Shown in pieces: positions 21,966 through 33,739 of a DNA stretch of 64,000 nt; the stretch's first letter is position 1, and every line of letters begins with the position of its first letter. The stretch covers positions 1,302,001 through 1,366,000 of the forward strand of contig JAMWBK010000011.1 of assembly GCA_029953675.1 (NCBI GenBank), read 5' to 3'. Source of the DNA: Rhodosorus marinus. Its lineage: Eukaryota; Rhodophyta; Stylonematophyceae; Stylonematales; Stylonemataceae. The translations under genes were made by a program, and so were the position numbers. Under the pieces are notes generated by a model that did no database searches, was not told the DNA's origin, and saw only the letters and a program-made list of their open reading frames with translations.

Positions 21966-22914
21966 AGCCTTACCAGTATCCTCTCACGCTCCGTACTCGC
22001 TTTTATGATGCCACCTGACCCGATCCCCTCTCCATGCGTTGCCCTTCTCCCAGCCAGACGTCACCCGAATCGCACTTCAACGGATAGAGAGTATCGGCAA
22101 TACCACACAAACACCCTTAGTGGAGATATTCAGCTCCGTTGGTCAACGGTCGATTTTCCGGGAAATTGAGCGTCAGGGTTAGAATTTTTCAGGGTCAATG
22201 GCATCCGCTTGTTTGGTTTGGTGAGGAAATACTTCAGTAACGACTAGGGACACTCGGTCTTGATAATGGTGGTAGTTTTACTAGCATAGCCTGAAGCGCC
22301 ACGGAGGCCGAAAAAGGAACCAGGAACTAGGGAGAAAAGGTTGTAAGCCCGACCGGCGGTGGCGCACCTCGGCGAGCATGCTGCTAGAATATCGCCAGAG
22401 GGCGACACTTAGTGGCGTAGGAGTCTTGACAATGGCGCAAGGTTGTCGAAGCTTTTCTGGGCTGCACTGCTCGGATAATAGGATGCGCTTGAAGAGTTTC
22501 ACAATAGTGGCGAGGCTTTGATGCTGTTCGGATCTGGGTGTCCGCGCGGGAGGAGGATTCTTTGCTAAGGACTGTCTGGTCGACTGCGCACGTTATGGCC
22601 TGGTTTTGGGCTCGGATTAATTGTTTGGATAAACCGGCTTCTCGGTGAGGTTGATCATGTGCAGGAATTGGCCATCTAGCTAGATCGTCACTCCGTAGAA
22701 AGCTCTTCGTTCCCGTACATGAATATCAACCAACTATTGTCCAGGATGTCATTGTTTTGGAACCGCTGAACTTGGCCGTCTAGATGGCGCCAGTAAGCCG
22801 ATGTACCAACGGTGGGATGGTGTTACGTTAATTTCCAACGCCAGAAAAATATATAAGAGTCTTTATTACTGTACATAGAAGTGCTGATTGAGCAGCTCGC
22901 GCTCTGGACTCCGG
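21966..22914. other. Intergenic, no gene seen
   Basis: No domain, RNA gene or repeat was recognised between the TL29-like start and the stop of the membrane protein gene. Confidence 0.5.
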
Positions 22915-23889
22915 TTATGCGTCCTTGCCGTTCCCATTTTCTATGTCCAGTTTCATAATGGCCTTGTGCTGTCCGTTAATTGCTCCTACCACTGCAGAGA
23001 GGAACGTCATGGACATGAACACCCCAGAAAATATTGGGTACCAAATCCAGCTCGGTTTGATCGGTTTGCCCAGGATGGCCGGGTGGAGTATGAGGCCTTT
23101 GTACACGAACGCCACGATGATATAGAAGACAAGCTCGGCGATAAAAATATCCTTCTCCTGGACTGTATCAGCTGATCGTATAGCGGTTACAAGCAGCGCA
23201 CAAAAGAGAACGAACCCTAGTGCGACCAGCAGCTGTAGGACTATAAAGTTCGCGTTGCCCATCTCCTGTAAATCAGCAAGTGGGTTTCGCCCGGTTGCCA
23301 GCCCAATGATACACAGCAGAGTTCCAATGCAAGTGTTGACAAAGTTGCCCAACAGGACAAAGTGTCTCACTGAAAACCTCTCGGACATTTTCCGCAGTCC
23401 GTAAATGGCGATCAGGAGTGGCATTGAAACGACCAGCAACGAAACAGTCCATGACAGTGCTCGGACATATTTGCTACTCACATATGCTTCCATTTCCTTC
23501 TCTACAAGGTGTTCCATGGGAACGAACTCGTCCCGCCCAACGGTCTCCAACGACTGAATCATGTTGGTTGCTTCCATTCTTCCGAATTTCAGCTTCTCTG
23601 CTTCCGTCTCCAACCAGGGCTTGTGTTTTTCAGAGCCAGAAACAATTTGCGCTTGATGTACGTCAATCAGGGCGCGTTCCTCGCTTCGTATCCCTTCCTC
23701 CTCCGTGTCCGCTGCAGTTCCCTCCGGCAAGACGATCGTTTGACACAGCAAACTCATGAGGAGGATAAAACGCAGCGAGACAACCATCGACGGCAACATA
23801 TTTGTACAACAAAACGTCCTTCGAAAACAAATTCCTGAACGTTTCACCGTAGGCTCAGGAAACCCGTAACCCTCTCCAGCTCGTCTCAC
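22915..23889 (-). CDS. Unknown membrane protein with signal peptide and five predicted TM segments
   Basis: A single exon encodes 324 aa. I do not recognise the family. Residues 38-53 are hydrophobic and may be a signal peptide, especially if translation starts at Met31 (23799). A polar region of about 90 residues follows, rich in Glu and Lys, with several EE and EAEK pairs. Then come five hydrophobic segments near residues 145-166, 177-197, 214-236, 248-270 and 283-306, and a short polar tail. The layout suggests an endomembrane or plasma-membrane protein with a lumenal N-terminal domain. Confidence 0.7.
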   Translation of the reverse strand: MRRAGEGYGFPEPTVKRSGICFRRTFCCTNMLPSMVVSLRFILLMSLLCQTIVLPEGTAADTEEEGIRSEERALIDVHQAQIVSGSEKHKPWLETEAEKLKFGRMEATNMIQSLETVGRDEFVPMEHLVEKEMEAYVSSKYVRALSWTVSLLVVSMPLLIAIYGLRKMSERFSVRHFVLLGNFVNTCIGTLLCIIGLATGRNPLADLQEMGNANFIVLQLLVALGFVLFCALLVTAIRSADTVQEKDIFIAELVFYIIVAFVYKGLILHPAILGKPIKPSWIWYPIFSGVFMSMTFLSAVVGAINGQHKAIMKLDIENGNGKDA

Positions 23890-24665
23890 TATTTATCCGA
23901 CCTCAACCCCACTCAATACTGTGCTGTACACCGCTCGGACAGCATCATCATCCCCCAATATAGCCAGTACTAGCCCTAGCTCCGCTGAGCAGTGAAGCTC
24001 GCAGCGTCATCAAGCGTCTTTTTTCAGTCTGCGACCACTTTTGATTGCGTTTGTTTCATGTTTGGTGAACTATCTATATATTGAACCGTTGATAGTGAGG
24101 TGCATCCTTGTATGATGCTCAACAAGGTGGTTCGGCAGGACGGGCTGACAGTGTCGAAAAAAAAGTTACTGGTCCCCAGTCAAGTTTTCGCTGATTTATT
24201 AGCTTGAGGTCTGCAATAGAGAGAGCATTAGTCCCACATCTACGCGGCAAACAGAAACAGAGAGTTCGAACAAAGTGGTAGCCTCTGATAACCGAACTGT
24301 CACTTGAAAGTCGTTTCTGGTTTTGGAGTGCAGTTTCATTTCTCACGGTCGACAGCGTCACAAAAGACCGGTTCAGCCCCACTTTCGAGAGTCATCAAGC
24401 TCCGTTGCAGCTAGAAGAAACTCATAATGAGAGTTCAAGTTCACCCTATCCATGTTCGCATTGAGCAAGCTTGTGGTCGTAGTGTACCCTGGTTTCAGCC
24501 AGGGCCATTGTCACATGAAAAGTGGGACGTCCCATTAATTGTTGTGGGACATTTCGAGCTCGTGGACGAGTTCGCTTGGAAAACCATGGAGGCTGGAGAT
24601 GGAAACCAGCAATCCGAAATACTTTGGGTGCTGAGGGAGCCACAGGGTAAGATAATGGTGTCTGT
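23890..24665. other. Intergenic, no gene seen
   Basis: Divergent spacer between the membrane-protein gene and the first methionine aminopeptidase. One open frame of 80 aa here shows no recognisable features. Confidence 0.45.
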
Positions 24666-26167
24666 ATGACGCATGTTACTGGTGGCCAGAGGTACCGAGG
24701 TGGAATGAACATACTAAAGATGAGAGAAAAAGGAATGAAGTTGGGCTTTTTGGTTACATCTGGTGGAGCATGGGGTGGAAAAGGACTGGAGGGAAATGTT
24801 CAGCAACGGAGGCTGTGCTGGACTAGCATGGCGGGGAAGGGGTTTGGTATGCGCCCACGGTTCAAGTACACTGGTAAGCTGCAGCCGGGAGAGTTAAGTC
24901 CGACGAGGACTGTTCCTTAAGGAGATTTTGAGGCCGAGTTATGCTGGTGATGGAATTCCAAAGGAGCCATCTCCCAAGGTTCCGTGGGATATTGAAGTCA
25001 AGTCGGAGGCGGATATTGAGGCTATGAGAGTATCTGGTCGATTAGCTAGAGAGGTTGGCTCGCCTAACGCAAGCGCACTAATCACATGTGTGAGAGTTTC
25101 GTTCAATTTGAACTCGCTACTTTTTCTGCTAGGTGCTGGACATAGCCGGGCGAATGGTTAAACCCGGAGTTTCGACCGATGAAATTGATGCTGCTGTCCA
25201 TGAAGAGTCCTTGAAGAGAAACTGCTACCCTTCTCCTTTGAACTACAGGGGTTTCCCAAAGTCGTGCTGCACATCGGTGAGGTTTTACCACGAGTACATG
25301 TCTTCGTGGCCAGAGATCGTTGCTGATACCTGCGTCTCTGCTGGGATAGATAAATGAAATCATCTGTCACGGTATTCCAGATACAACAATTCTGAAGGAT
25401 GGCGATATCGTAAACATTGACATCACAGTATACCACAACGGATATCACGGCGACTGCTCGGAGACGGTGCTCGTTGGGAACGTTGACGATGAAGGAAAAA
25501 AACTGGTTCGAGTGACCTATGAGTGCCTAATGAAGGCCATGGAAATTTGCAAGGTGAACAATGAGACTCTGGACTGTCCCCTCGAGCGCAGTAACTGACA
25601 CTTGGATTTGGGCCCTGTCCGTACTTAGCCCGGAGTACCTTATTCAGAGATTGGGAACACGATACAGAAACACGCAGACGACAGCGAACTGAGGGTAGTC
25701 ACCGACTTCATCGGCCACGGCATTGGAAAGGCGTTTCATACGACGCCGAACGTTTTGCACTTTGCGAACAACCAGAACAACGGCATTATGAAGGAAGGAC
25801 ACGTCTTCACCATCGAACCCATGATCAACGAAGGTGAGGTCCTGCAAAATTTGGTCTACCCGCAAATGGAGCTTTAGAGGAGGAAACCATGCCGCGCTGA
25901 TCCGATTCTGAAATTCCGCTCCCCGACAGGCACGATCAGGAACGTCATCTGGCCCGATCAGTGGACAGCAGCAACCAAGGATGGGAAGCGAAGTGCTCAG
26001 TTTGAGCACACATTGTTATGTATGATAGTCAAAACGAAAACATGGCTCGTCGCTAGCAGAGCATGTGCTAACGTCCGTCCTTGTTTACGTGCGCAGTAAC
26101 TAAGAACGGAGTAGAACCCTTAACTGGACGTCTGCCAGACAGCAATCCGCTGAGATTCATGGAATAG
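24666..26167 (+). CDS. Methionine aminopeptidase type I, copy 1 (apparent 1-nt frameshift in exon 1)
   Basis: Six exons (24666-25053, 25133-25276, 25350-25553, 25629-25833, 25930-26019, 26097-26167) carry the complete peptidase. Motifs are [59 protein letters not shown] and [10 protein letters not shown], so the metal ligands (two Asp, one His, two Glu) and the substrate His are kept. Near 24918 one extra base breaks the frame between SPTRTVP and [12 protein letters not shown], in a segment conserved in copy 2, so the exons sum to 3n+1. It is either a recent pseudogene or a sequence error. The N-terminus looks like a plastid or mitochondrial transit peptide. The role would be removal of initiator Met in an organelle. 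Confidence 0.75.
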
Positions 26168-26870
26168 TGGTTCGAGAACTCGTCCGGAAACAATCCATCA
26201 AGCAAACTCTTGGGGGCAGTCGGAAGAGGTCTTGCCAGGAAACCGGAAGCATCAAAATCGAAACTGTGGATCTGTTTCGGGTCACTTATTAAAGCTTGAT
26301 CGCTCCTCATGGATTGCTTTTTATAGCTTCTGAATCATCTCAGGTCGCGGTCCAGGAGGTATTCAGATATCGCCTCGAAAACATGGTAGCAAACCTGATT
26401 CGCTGAGTTCGAACGAGGCAGCAAGCGGTCAACGCGCCTTCAAGTGAAATGGTATCCTCTGAATCGCGTTGGTCTTGAATTCGTGTCCTGGAAGGGCAGC
26501 TTTTCCTGAGCGTCCATCTCAAGGTTGCCGCTTCAGATAGGTCCTCTCTAGTGTTAGCACTGTCGAGCATGTCAAGGCAGGATACCTTGATCCGAAGGTC
26601 ATTCAATCCCCTGTCTGAACAAAGACTCTCGGCAGCTCTATTAGTTGGGTGCAGATTGTAGATTGGCATGTGAGAGTTCGAGCCCTATCTTCGAGCTCAG
26701 ATCGATATCTCTTGGAGAAGCTCGCTGCGATTGAGAGTGGTGCTCTGGCTACTGGTGTGGATTTAAGCGAACCCTTTTTGATGTGGGTTTTCGTGGGTAT
26801 GACTGTCTCAGGCATGGCGTCTTGACGTTGAGTGGGTTGCTGTTTTTTTCCGGGCAATCACCAGAGACCG
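26168..26870. other. Spacer between the two aminopeptidase genes
   Basis: No gene is seen. Short open frames on both strands lack domains. Confidence 0.45.
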
Positions 26871-28410
26871 ATGGAACTAAGTCCTGAATACAGAGCTATG
26901 GCGTTTGCATCGAGTTTACAATGCCTCCACCGTGGAGAGCCAAACCGTATCTCGGTACAGCCAACTCGGCCGTGCTCCACTAGGATGTCGACAAAGGGCT
27001 TTGGAAGGCCTCGACAAGTGTTCAAGTACACTGGCAAGGTTCGTCCAGGTATTGTGAGCCCGAAGAGATCTGTTCCAGGCGTTATCATGAGACCCAGCTA
27101 TGCTGATGACGGCATACCGAAGGAGAAGCAACCTCAGAAACCGTGGGAGATCGAGATCAAGTCCGAAGAGGATATCGCAGCCATGAGAATCTCTGGACGG
27201 CTTGCTAGAGAGGTACGAACCGATCAGACGATACAAGGCGAAGGTCATCGTCAGAAGCTCTGATACAAGTCTTCAGGTTCTTGATATAGCAGGAAGAACA
27301 GCCGTAGCTGGTGCCTCAACCGAGGACATCGACGTTGTAGTGCATGACGAAACTCTAAAGCGAGGGGCATACCCTTCTCCCCTTAACTATGGCGGATTCC
27401 CGAAGGCCTGCTGTACCTCGGTGAGCGAGATAAAGTACTCTGAAAACCCCGCGCAGCTTAGCGTGATTGAATACGCGTGCTCTGCTTGTCACGTAGGGTT
27501 GCTCCACCGTCCTTTCTAAACTCTAATGGTTCCGTTGCCACCGGCCAAGGTCAACGAGATCATAGGCCATGGAATACCAGATTCGACAGTCCTAAACAAA
27601 GGGGATATCGTTAATGTTGATGTAACTGTATACTACAACGGATTCCATGGCGATTGCTCTGAGACGTTTCTGGTCGGCGATGTGGATCCCGAGGCATCTA
27701 GACTGGTCAGAGTGACATACGAGTGTTTACAACTGGCAATCGCTATTTGCAAGGTAACGCCTGAGCAACAGATGAGGCAATCATGTATGTGGCTCTTGCT
27801 GAAATAATCCGTCGCTTGTCTCTTGTCTGGGTCAGCCTGGTATTCCGTATTCAGAGATTGGAAAAACGATTCAGAGACATGCAGATACCAATGGTGTTGG
27901 CGTGTTCAAGGACGGCGTCGGCCATGGAATTGGACAAGCGTTTCATACGACACCTGATGTTTTGCACTTTGCGAACACTGTGAATAACGGTGAGAATTTC
28001 TTATGCTCTTTTCCCAGTTTGTATGGCACTAAATTTTAGTTTTCGTCGAGGTGTCTCCTTTAGGAATTATGAGAAAGGGACACGTGTTTACAATAGAACC
28101 AATGATCAATGAAGGTATGTGGGCCACGACCACCATGCAAAGTCTCTGCCACCCTATCGCCATACGTAGTTTGTTCGCTCAAGCGAGATTATCAACACGC
28201 GAACGTAGGATCCGCGAGAGGCGTCATATGGCCAGATGGCTGGACCGCAGCAACGAAGGATGGCAGAAGGAGCGCTCAGTTTGAGCATACAGTGCTGAGT
28301 AAGTGAATCATTTTAATCCTGAACTTCATCGCGCTTGGCTCTCTGCTTCTAGTGAAGCGCTCACGGCTTTCGACGAGAAGCGCCCAGCGCAGGATGCGTT
28401 CAACAGATAA
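26871..28410 (+). CDS. Methionine aminopeptidase type I, copy 2 (organelle-type)
   Basis: Seven exons (26871-27212, 27277-27420, 27550-27753, 27836-27989, 28064-28114, 28209-28302, 28353-28410) give 348 aa in frame. The first 45 residues or so form a transit-like leader. Then come the organelle-MAP block [19 protein letters not shown] and the catalytic motifs [35 protein letters not shown] and SAQFEHTVL. Exon sizes match copy 1 except for an extra intron (27990-28063) inside the sequence NNG-IMRKG. The last donor was set at 28303 because it restores the C-terminal frame [11 protein letters not shown]; a GTAAGT four bases upstream would change that end. This is the intact member of the tandem pair. 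Confidence 0.85.
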
Positions 28411-29573
28411 ATGGGAGAAGTCCAATCACTAGATTGGTTTCGCAGTTCATACTGCTTGTTGTTTCTAACCGCCTGCTCACACTTCTTGTGGACGACTGTA
28501 ATTCCGTTTAGTAACCGAAGGGGGTGCAGAGCTTCTGACCGCTCGACTACCAGGGAGCAACCCGCTAATGTTCCTCGAAGAAAAGCATTGACGAGCATTC
28601 CAGTCCTGAGAGTTCCCCAGTAGAGGCGTGGTGCATTCGGTGATGAGCTTTATTCACCACAAGCACGATGCTATTGCTCTTGGGTAGCGATTTCCATATG
28701 ACCGATTGATGGTGCACTTAGCAGCCTCAGATGTGGTTTCATTGTCAATAGAGAAGCGGTAGACTGAAGGTGGAAATGTCGAAGCGATGTCGCTCCGACC
28801 AAACCGGATGGTGACTCTCACGTGTGGGGACCTTGTGCTTTGGGCTTTTAGTGGTCTCTGAAAGCTCATCAGTCTTTGACTGTGATGCTGTAAGGCGAGG
28901 GGCTAATCAGTCTGTGATTAGTTGCCGATCATGGAGAAGACCTGAGAATTCATTTTGCACGATGTTTCACACGTCCGAAATGCGGGAACTCCTGTTTGAG
29001 TGACCCGCAGCGGATATCACGGATAAATCGGAATCCTTGACAGTAGCTTGCGCACCGATTTTCAGTGACGTGAAAAACAATCGGATACTGGGGTTGAAAC
29101 TCAGAGTCCGATCAGGAAGTTGTAGAAATGAACTTTCATAATACTCGTCCGGGAAAAACATTGTATCTTACCATCATCAGTTCCGCCACGACTCATGGCA
29201 AAAATATCAGATCCGACCACGTTTGTCACCAAGACCTTGAATCTGGAGTGGATCGAACCATTCGAAGCGTTCCACACCTTTCAAAGAGCAACATCTTAAA
29301 AAATTCGCTTTCGAATACATACTAGATGCTGGTCTAGGAAGCACCTAAAGCTCCGTCCCCGAGCACGTGTGCGTCTGACACTACAGCCGTTGGCTTAGAA
29401 AACCTGTGGACGGGATTGTCAGGAGTATCCGGAGATTGAAGAGGATCGATCCGTAAATGATTGAGTGCAGGCGCTAAGCATTCGCTGAATGACATCACTA
29501 GGGGTAGCGTTTCAGTCTCTCAACGTGTGCATCGTGGAAGCAATACACTCTGAGACTTTGTTAGGACGAAGAG
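28411..29573. other. Intergenic, no gene seen
   Basis: About 1.2 kb with short unrecognised frames only. Confidence 0.45.
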
Positions 29574-30328
29574 ATGGCTGGGTTTGTGGAGGGAGTCGGG
29601 TTGCCGGGAAAATCAGCTTCTGAAAGGGATGTTTGCGTCTGCAGAGCTGAAGAGATATCTAGGAGAGCTGTTTTGGCGGCCATTGGGATAAGCTTGGTTC
29701 GCGTTCCTGATGTCAATGCAGTAGTAGAAGACATTCCTGCGATTCGTGGCCGGCAATTTGGGAAGGAGAGGATTCTGTACAAAGATTTCAGCTTGACACC
29801 GTCTGGGCTGCAATATAAGGATGTGAAAATCGGAAGTGGAAACTCCCCAAATGATGGAGACCGCATTGTTGTGGACTGGGAAGGGTACACGATTGGATAC
29901 TATGGAAGAATTTTTGAGTCGAAGAACAAGGTGAAAGGTGGAGCATTTGAGAACGACAAGGACTACTTCCGGTGGGTCCAAGGCAAGCATACGGTTATCC
30001 CAGCCCTCGAGGAAGGAGTTAGGGATATGAAAGCGGGCGGAATACGCCAACTGATTATTCCACCAGAGATAGGATATCCAGACTGGGATCCGCGGCACGA
30101 CAAAGTCGGGCCAAGACCAACAACATTCTCAGGTCAGCGGGCCCTCGATTTCGTCATCCAAAACCAGGTGAGACATCCACCCAACTTTATTTTAATCCAA
30201 TAGCCAAGCCTTGAATCGTCAACTGATCCTCCTCATCCCATTCATAGGGCCTTGTTGATAAAACGTTGTTGATCAACGTTGAACTGATCAGAGTCGACCG
30301 TCCAGGGGATAGGGGCTTCAAGGGATAA
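29574..30328 (+). CDS. Thylakoid-lumen FKBP-type prolyl isomerase, copy 1 (FKBP19-like)
   Basis: Two exons (29574-30167, 30248-30328; intron 80 nt) encode 224 aa. The leader ends in a twin-arginine motif, EISRRAVLAAIGISL, pointing to Tat import into the thylakoid lumen. The FKBP domain begins at TPSGLQYKDVKIGSG and contains VVDWEGYTIGYYGRIFES, HTVIPALEEGVRDMKAGGIR and LIIPPEIGYP; GPRPTTFSGQRALDF resembles plant lumenal FKBP19. The second exon supplies the closing strand TLLINVELIRVDRP. Many residues of the classical FKBP active site are replaced in such lumenal FKBPs, so isomerase activity cannot be assumed. A tandem duplicate follows 450 bp downstream. Confidence 0.85.
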
Positions 30329-30779
30329 ACCCCAAAGCCCCAAAATTCAAAGAACAACTTAACATACCCATTAAAAACATATCCGTAGGATCTCGAGCTC
30401 AGTAGAAAGCATAGAGCACCTCAGCTCAATAGTCGACAGCTGTAACCCCGTTTCCCCTTCGATTGACCCAGTGATCATACAGAAAAGTCCTCTTATAAGT
30501 TCATCCAAGTTGGTATGAAGTCTTGCTCTTCCTCATGATTGCAGCAAAGATGATGTTCTCAGCCACATCTGCTTGCTGGGGTTGACGAAAGGAAGTCTGC
30601 ATCGTCCGAGCAGTCCCAATCCCGACCATTATTAAGAAGGGACAAAAGACTGGTGGGTTTCTAAGCTCGAATCGGTTGTTCGCCCTCTGGGATCATTCGG
30701 TTGGAAGGAAAAACCAGTTAACGGCAGACTCTGGAGCTATGCCTGGGTCCATGGAGTCTATACTTTAACGCTCCTGATC
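30329..30779. other. Spacer between tandem FKBP genes
   Basis: No gene is seen in these 450 bp. They should contain the promoter of copy 2. Confidence 0.45.
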
Positions 30780-31572
30780 ATGAGTAGCTTTGGTGAGGGA
30801 GAGGCCTTCTTGAGTACTCTCTGGGCTTGTTCTACTCGACGGTCCGGGAGATCGGTTTGTGCAGTATCGGTAGACAGATCGCGTCGACTTGTTCTACTGG
30901 GAATTGGATTGGCTGTTTTGCCGAATCCTTCTTTGACGGCTGAAGCTGGGAATGAGAGGGGCACGATCGCTGACAAACCAGAAACAAAGTACCCAGATTT
31001 TCAGGTGACCGAATCTGGACTTCAGTATCGTGATGTTCGGGTTGGAGGCGGCCCTTCCCCAAACGTGGGAGACCGCGTTGTGGTTGACTGGGAAGGATAC
31101 ACACTCGGGCACCAAGGCCGACCGTTTGCTGCAAAGAACAAAGTTAAAGGCGGTGACTTTGAGGGTGACCAGGACTTTTGCAGGTGGGTTCAGGGCCAGC
31201 ACACTGTGATACCAGCCCTCGAAGATGCGGTCAGCTCCATGAAGCAAGGCGGCGTTCGTCAAGTTGTTTTCCAGGGAAGTGGACAGCTGGGCTACCCGGC
31301 TTCCGATCCGAAACATGAAAAAGTGGGACCAAAACCGAAGACTTTTGCCGGAATGCAAAGGCTGGATTTTGTACTTACTAGCAAGGTGAGCTCTCGATTC
31401 GCAACATTCACATTCTATCATCTTCCTAGATCTAACCCAACCCGGCAAGGTTCTGACCAGATGCAAATCCATTCCCCTCGCCATTTTGTAGGGCTATGTC
31501 GACAGCACCCTTCTCATAAACGTCGAACTCATTCGAATCGATCGTCCAGGAGAACGAGGGTTCAGAGGGTGA
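30780..31572 (+). CDS. Thylakoid-lumen FKBP-type prolyl isomerase, copy 2 (FKBP19-like)
   Basis: Two exons (30780-31385, 31492-31572; intron 106 nt) encode 228 aa, with the intron at the same place as in copy 1. It has a twin-arginine leader (DRSRRLVLLGIGLAVL) followed by TESGLQYRDVRVGGG, VVDWEGYTLGHQGRPFAA and HTVIPALEDAVSSMKQGGVR. The proline-flanked block of copy 1 (LIIPPEIGYP) is VVFQGSGQLGYP here, so the two paralogues have diverged near the substrate pocket. It is convergent with the OTU1-like gene, stops 137 bp apart. Confidence 0.85.
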
Positions 31573-31708
31573 GGTGCGGTGGCACTCAGCTCTGGAGGAC
31601 ATCTCATGCTGAGGGAGCTCGCAGATCGGTAGGGCCTAGGTCTCCGCCACAGCAATTTATCGAGAGGGCTCGTTCCGTAGTTTCTATAATGATCGCTTGA
31701 TGACAGAG

Positions 31709-32819
31709 TCAGCCCTCCGCGTAGTTCGAGTGAGCAGTTGCCTTCGTGTGGTCTAGAGCGCCTTTCTCGCCGTATACGACAGCACTGCAGTCCTGGCATT
31801 TCAGCTTGAAGTTGGCTGTGTCTGTATACGCCTTACGCTTGTTTTCTCTTTGCGCGAGGGCGATAGCTTTAGTCTGCGCCACGACGTCGTTGCTTGCGAA
31901 GAGCGTCACGTCCAAATCCCGGTTGCTCTCACCACCCAGCGCAAGGGCGATAGCATCATAGTGGATGCCGTCATACAAAAGGTAGCCTCGTAGCTCGTAG
32001 TCTTTGCCCTCGCCGTAGCAATCCATTCGTGTCGTTTTAACATCAATCGCTGCGATCTCCGTCTTGAAATGATCTGCAAGGATTGAAAGCTCGATTGCTC
32101 CTCCCCAAGATGTCTCCCTCAGGATCCAACTCTGATACTCTTGGGAGCTCTTTCCAAGAGTCACCTCCGTATAAAAATGCGGCTTATCCCTAACTCCGTT
32201 GGCGACGTTCCTTCGAAGAAACTCTGCAGTGTGACTCTGTCCGATGACAAGGCTCACTGCTCGGAAAAGGCACGAGTTGTCATCGGGGACTACCCTCCGC
32301 ACGAAATCTGCCTCATCTGCGATTGAGCTTGCCCCTGCTGACTGGCTAGGGGCAACAGCAACGTGACTTGGCTCGCTTTCCTGGTCCTTACTATCCGCTC
32401 TGTCATCTTCCACAACTACAGAGTCTCCTACACTCTGCTTCTTTGCAGTTTCCTCAACCACAAGAGAATCTCCTTGTCTAAAGATCGATTTCACGTTCTC
32501 GCCGCCATCCAATGTCACTTCAGTGGGTGGAAAACCGCTCTTAACTACCGAAATACAGGATAAGCGAAATTCAGTGAGTGGGGAGCAGTATAGCTCGTCG
32601 CAGGGTAGATTAGCACCTCACTCTTTATTCTATCCACATCAATACCAGAGACCTCGGAGATGGACTTGAGCAGCTCATCCTGTGTCCAGTCATCACCAGC
32701 TTTCACCTGCGAAACACCGTTTCTAGTTCGAACTCTTAACAACTGCGAGCGAGGAAAACACAGCGGGCTAGTTAGCTGTGCATTGACGAGAAATTAACAG
32801 TCCGATCAAGGCCTACCAT
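31709..32819 (-). CDS. OTU1/YOD1-like ubiquitin thioesterase
   Basis: Three exons on the minus strand (32819-32817, 32742-32622, 32544-31709) give 319 aa. The first coding exon holds only the start codon. The N-terminus (LLRVRTRNGVSQV) is the UBX-like domain of Otu1. The OTU catalytic core shows VVPDDNSCLFRAVSLV with the Asp and nucleophilic Cys, and YDGIHYDAIAL with the His. The C-terminus is a C2H2-type finger, LKCQDCSAVVYG with HTKATAHSNY. Otu1 works with Cdc48/p97 in ER-associated degradation. The intron after ATG is supported by its normal size (74 nt) and by restoring an N-terminus that otherwise has no Met. Confidence 0.87.
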
Positions 32820-33739
32820 CCTAGCAACAAGTCTTGTTCACCGTAGCACCTAGTCAATCCCGCTCCATCAGCCTTCAAGCTAACGGCTTGACAATCCCAT
32901 TCGAAAAGTCAAGATAATAGATTTTTCCTCACATGGCGAGACCGTCAATGCCATGCCTTACCAGACAGTGCTAAACAGCAAGATTGACCTGCGCGTCAGG
33001 TTGGTTCTCATACATTCATAAAGTACTCATGGAGGGTCTCGTTACTTAGCGGGTGAGCCGGGACGGGTTGCAACCCAGTGGAATTGGTCCATGATCAACC
33101 TACAGTTGCACGCGCTATCTGATGAAAAACCGGAATGAAGAAATCGAAGAATCAAGAGGCCATAGACTTTACTGCAACGTTGAATGAAGTGGTCGCTAAG
33201 TGATTGTCAGATTCTTATTCTCCGCTGGGGTCTGGATCGATGGCCTGCGAATTGCCGGGAATTTTCGTATATTTGAATCCGTATTTGGCGCACAGCGCTG
33301 AGCAAGCTGACAGATGCTCTGCTAGATGATGTCCTGGCTCGGCTGAGGCTAAGGAGCTGCTTCCGTTCTAGGAGTATGGATCAAAAGCAAAGCGATTCTC
33401 TCCTCAGGTTTACGTACAGATAACGTATCATGTTTTTGGACTGTGTTGTACCTCCACGTAGCTCTTGAGTGACAATTTGAAGAGGTCGAGCTGATGCTTA
33501 TCTCCTGCATCTAGCCAAGCGGGGAAAGTTTTGAATCGAGGTTCAGTATCGAGATATTCAGGCCAAGGACCAAGGCCTTAGCATACTGTGTACTTTTTTC
33601 TCAGGTGCGGGGCATACCAACACTTAGCTTCCCGTCCCCTGATAGCTTCTGGATTACAACTACAACTCCGAGCCTTTTTATCGAGCAAAGAATTAGCAAT
33701 TTAAATCAGATTGACTCAATGAGACCAGGGGAGACGGGT
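32820..33739. other. Intergenic, no gene seen
   Basis: No recognised frame. A further 3' exon of the Yae1-domain gene could lie here. Confidence 0.45.
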
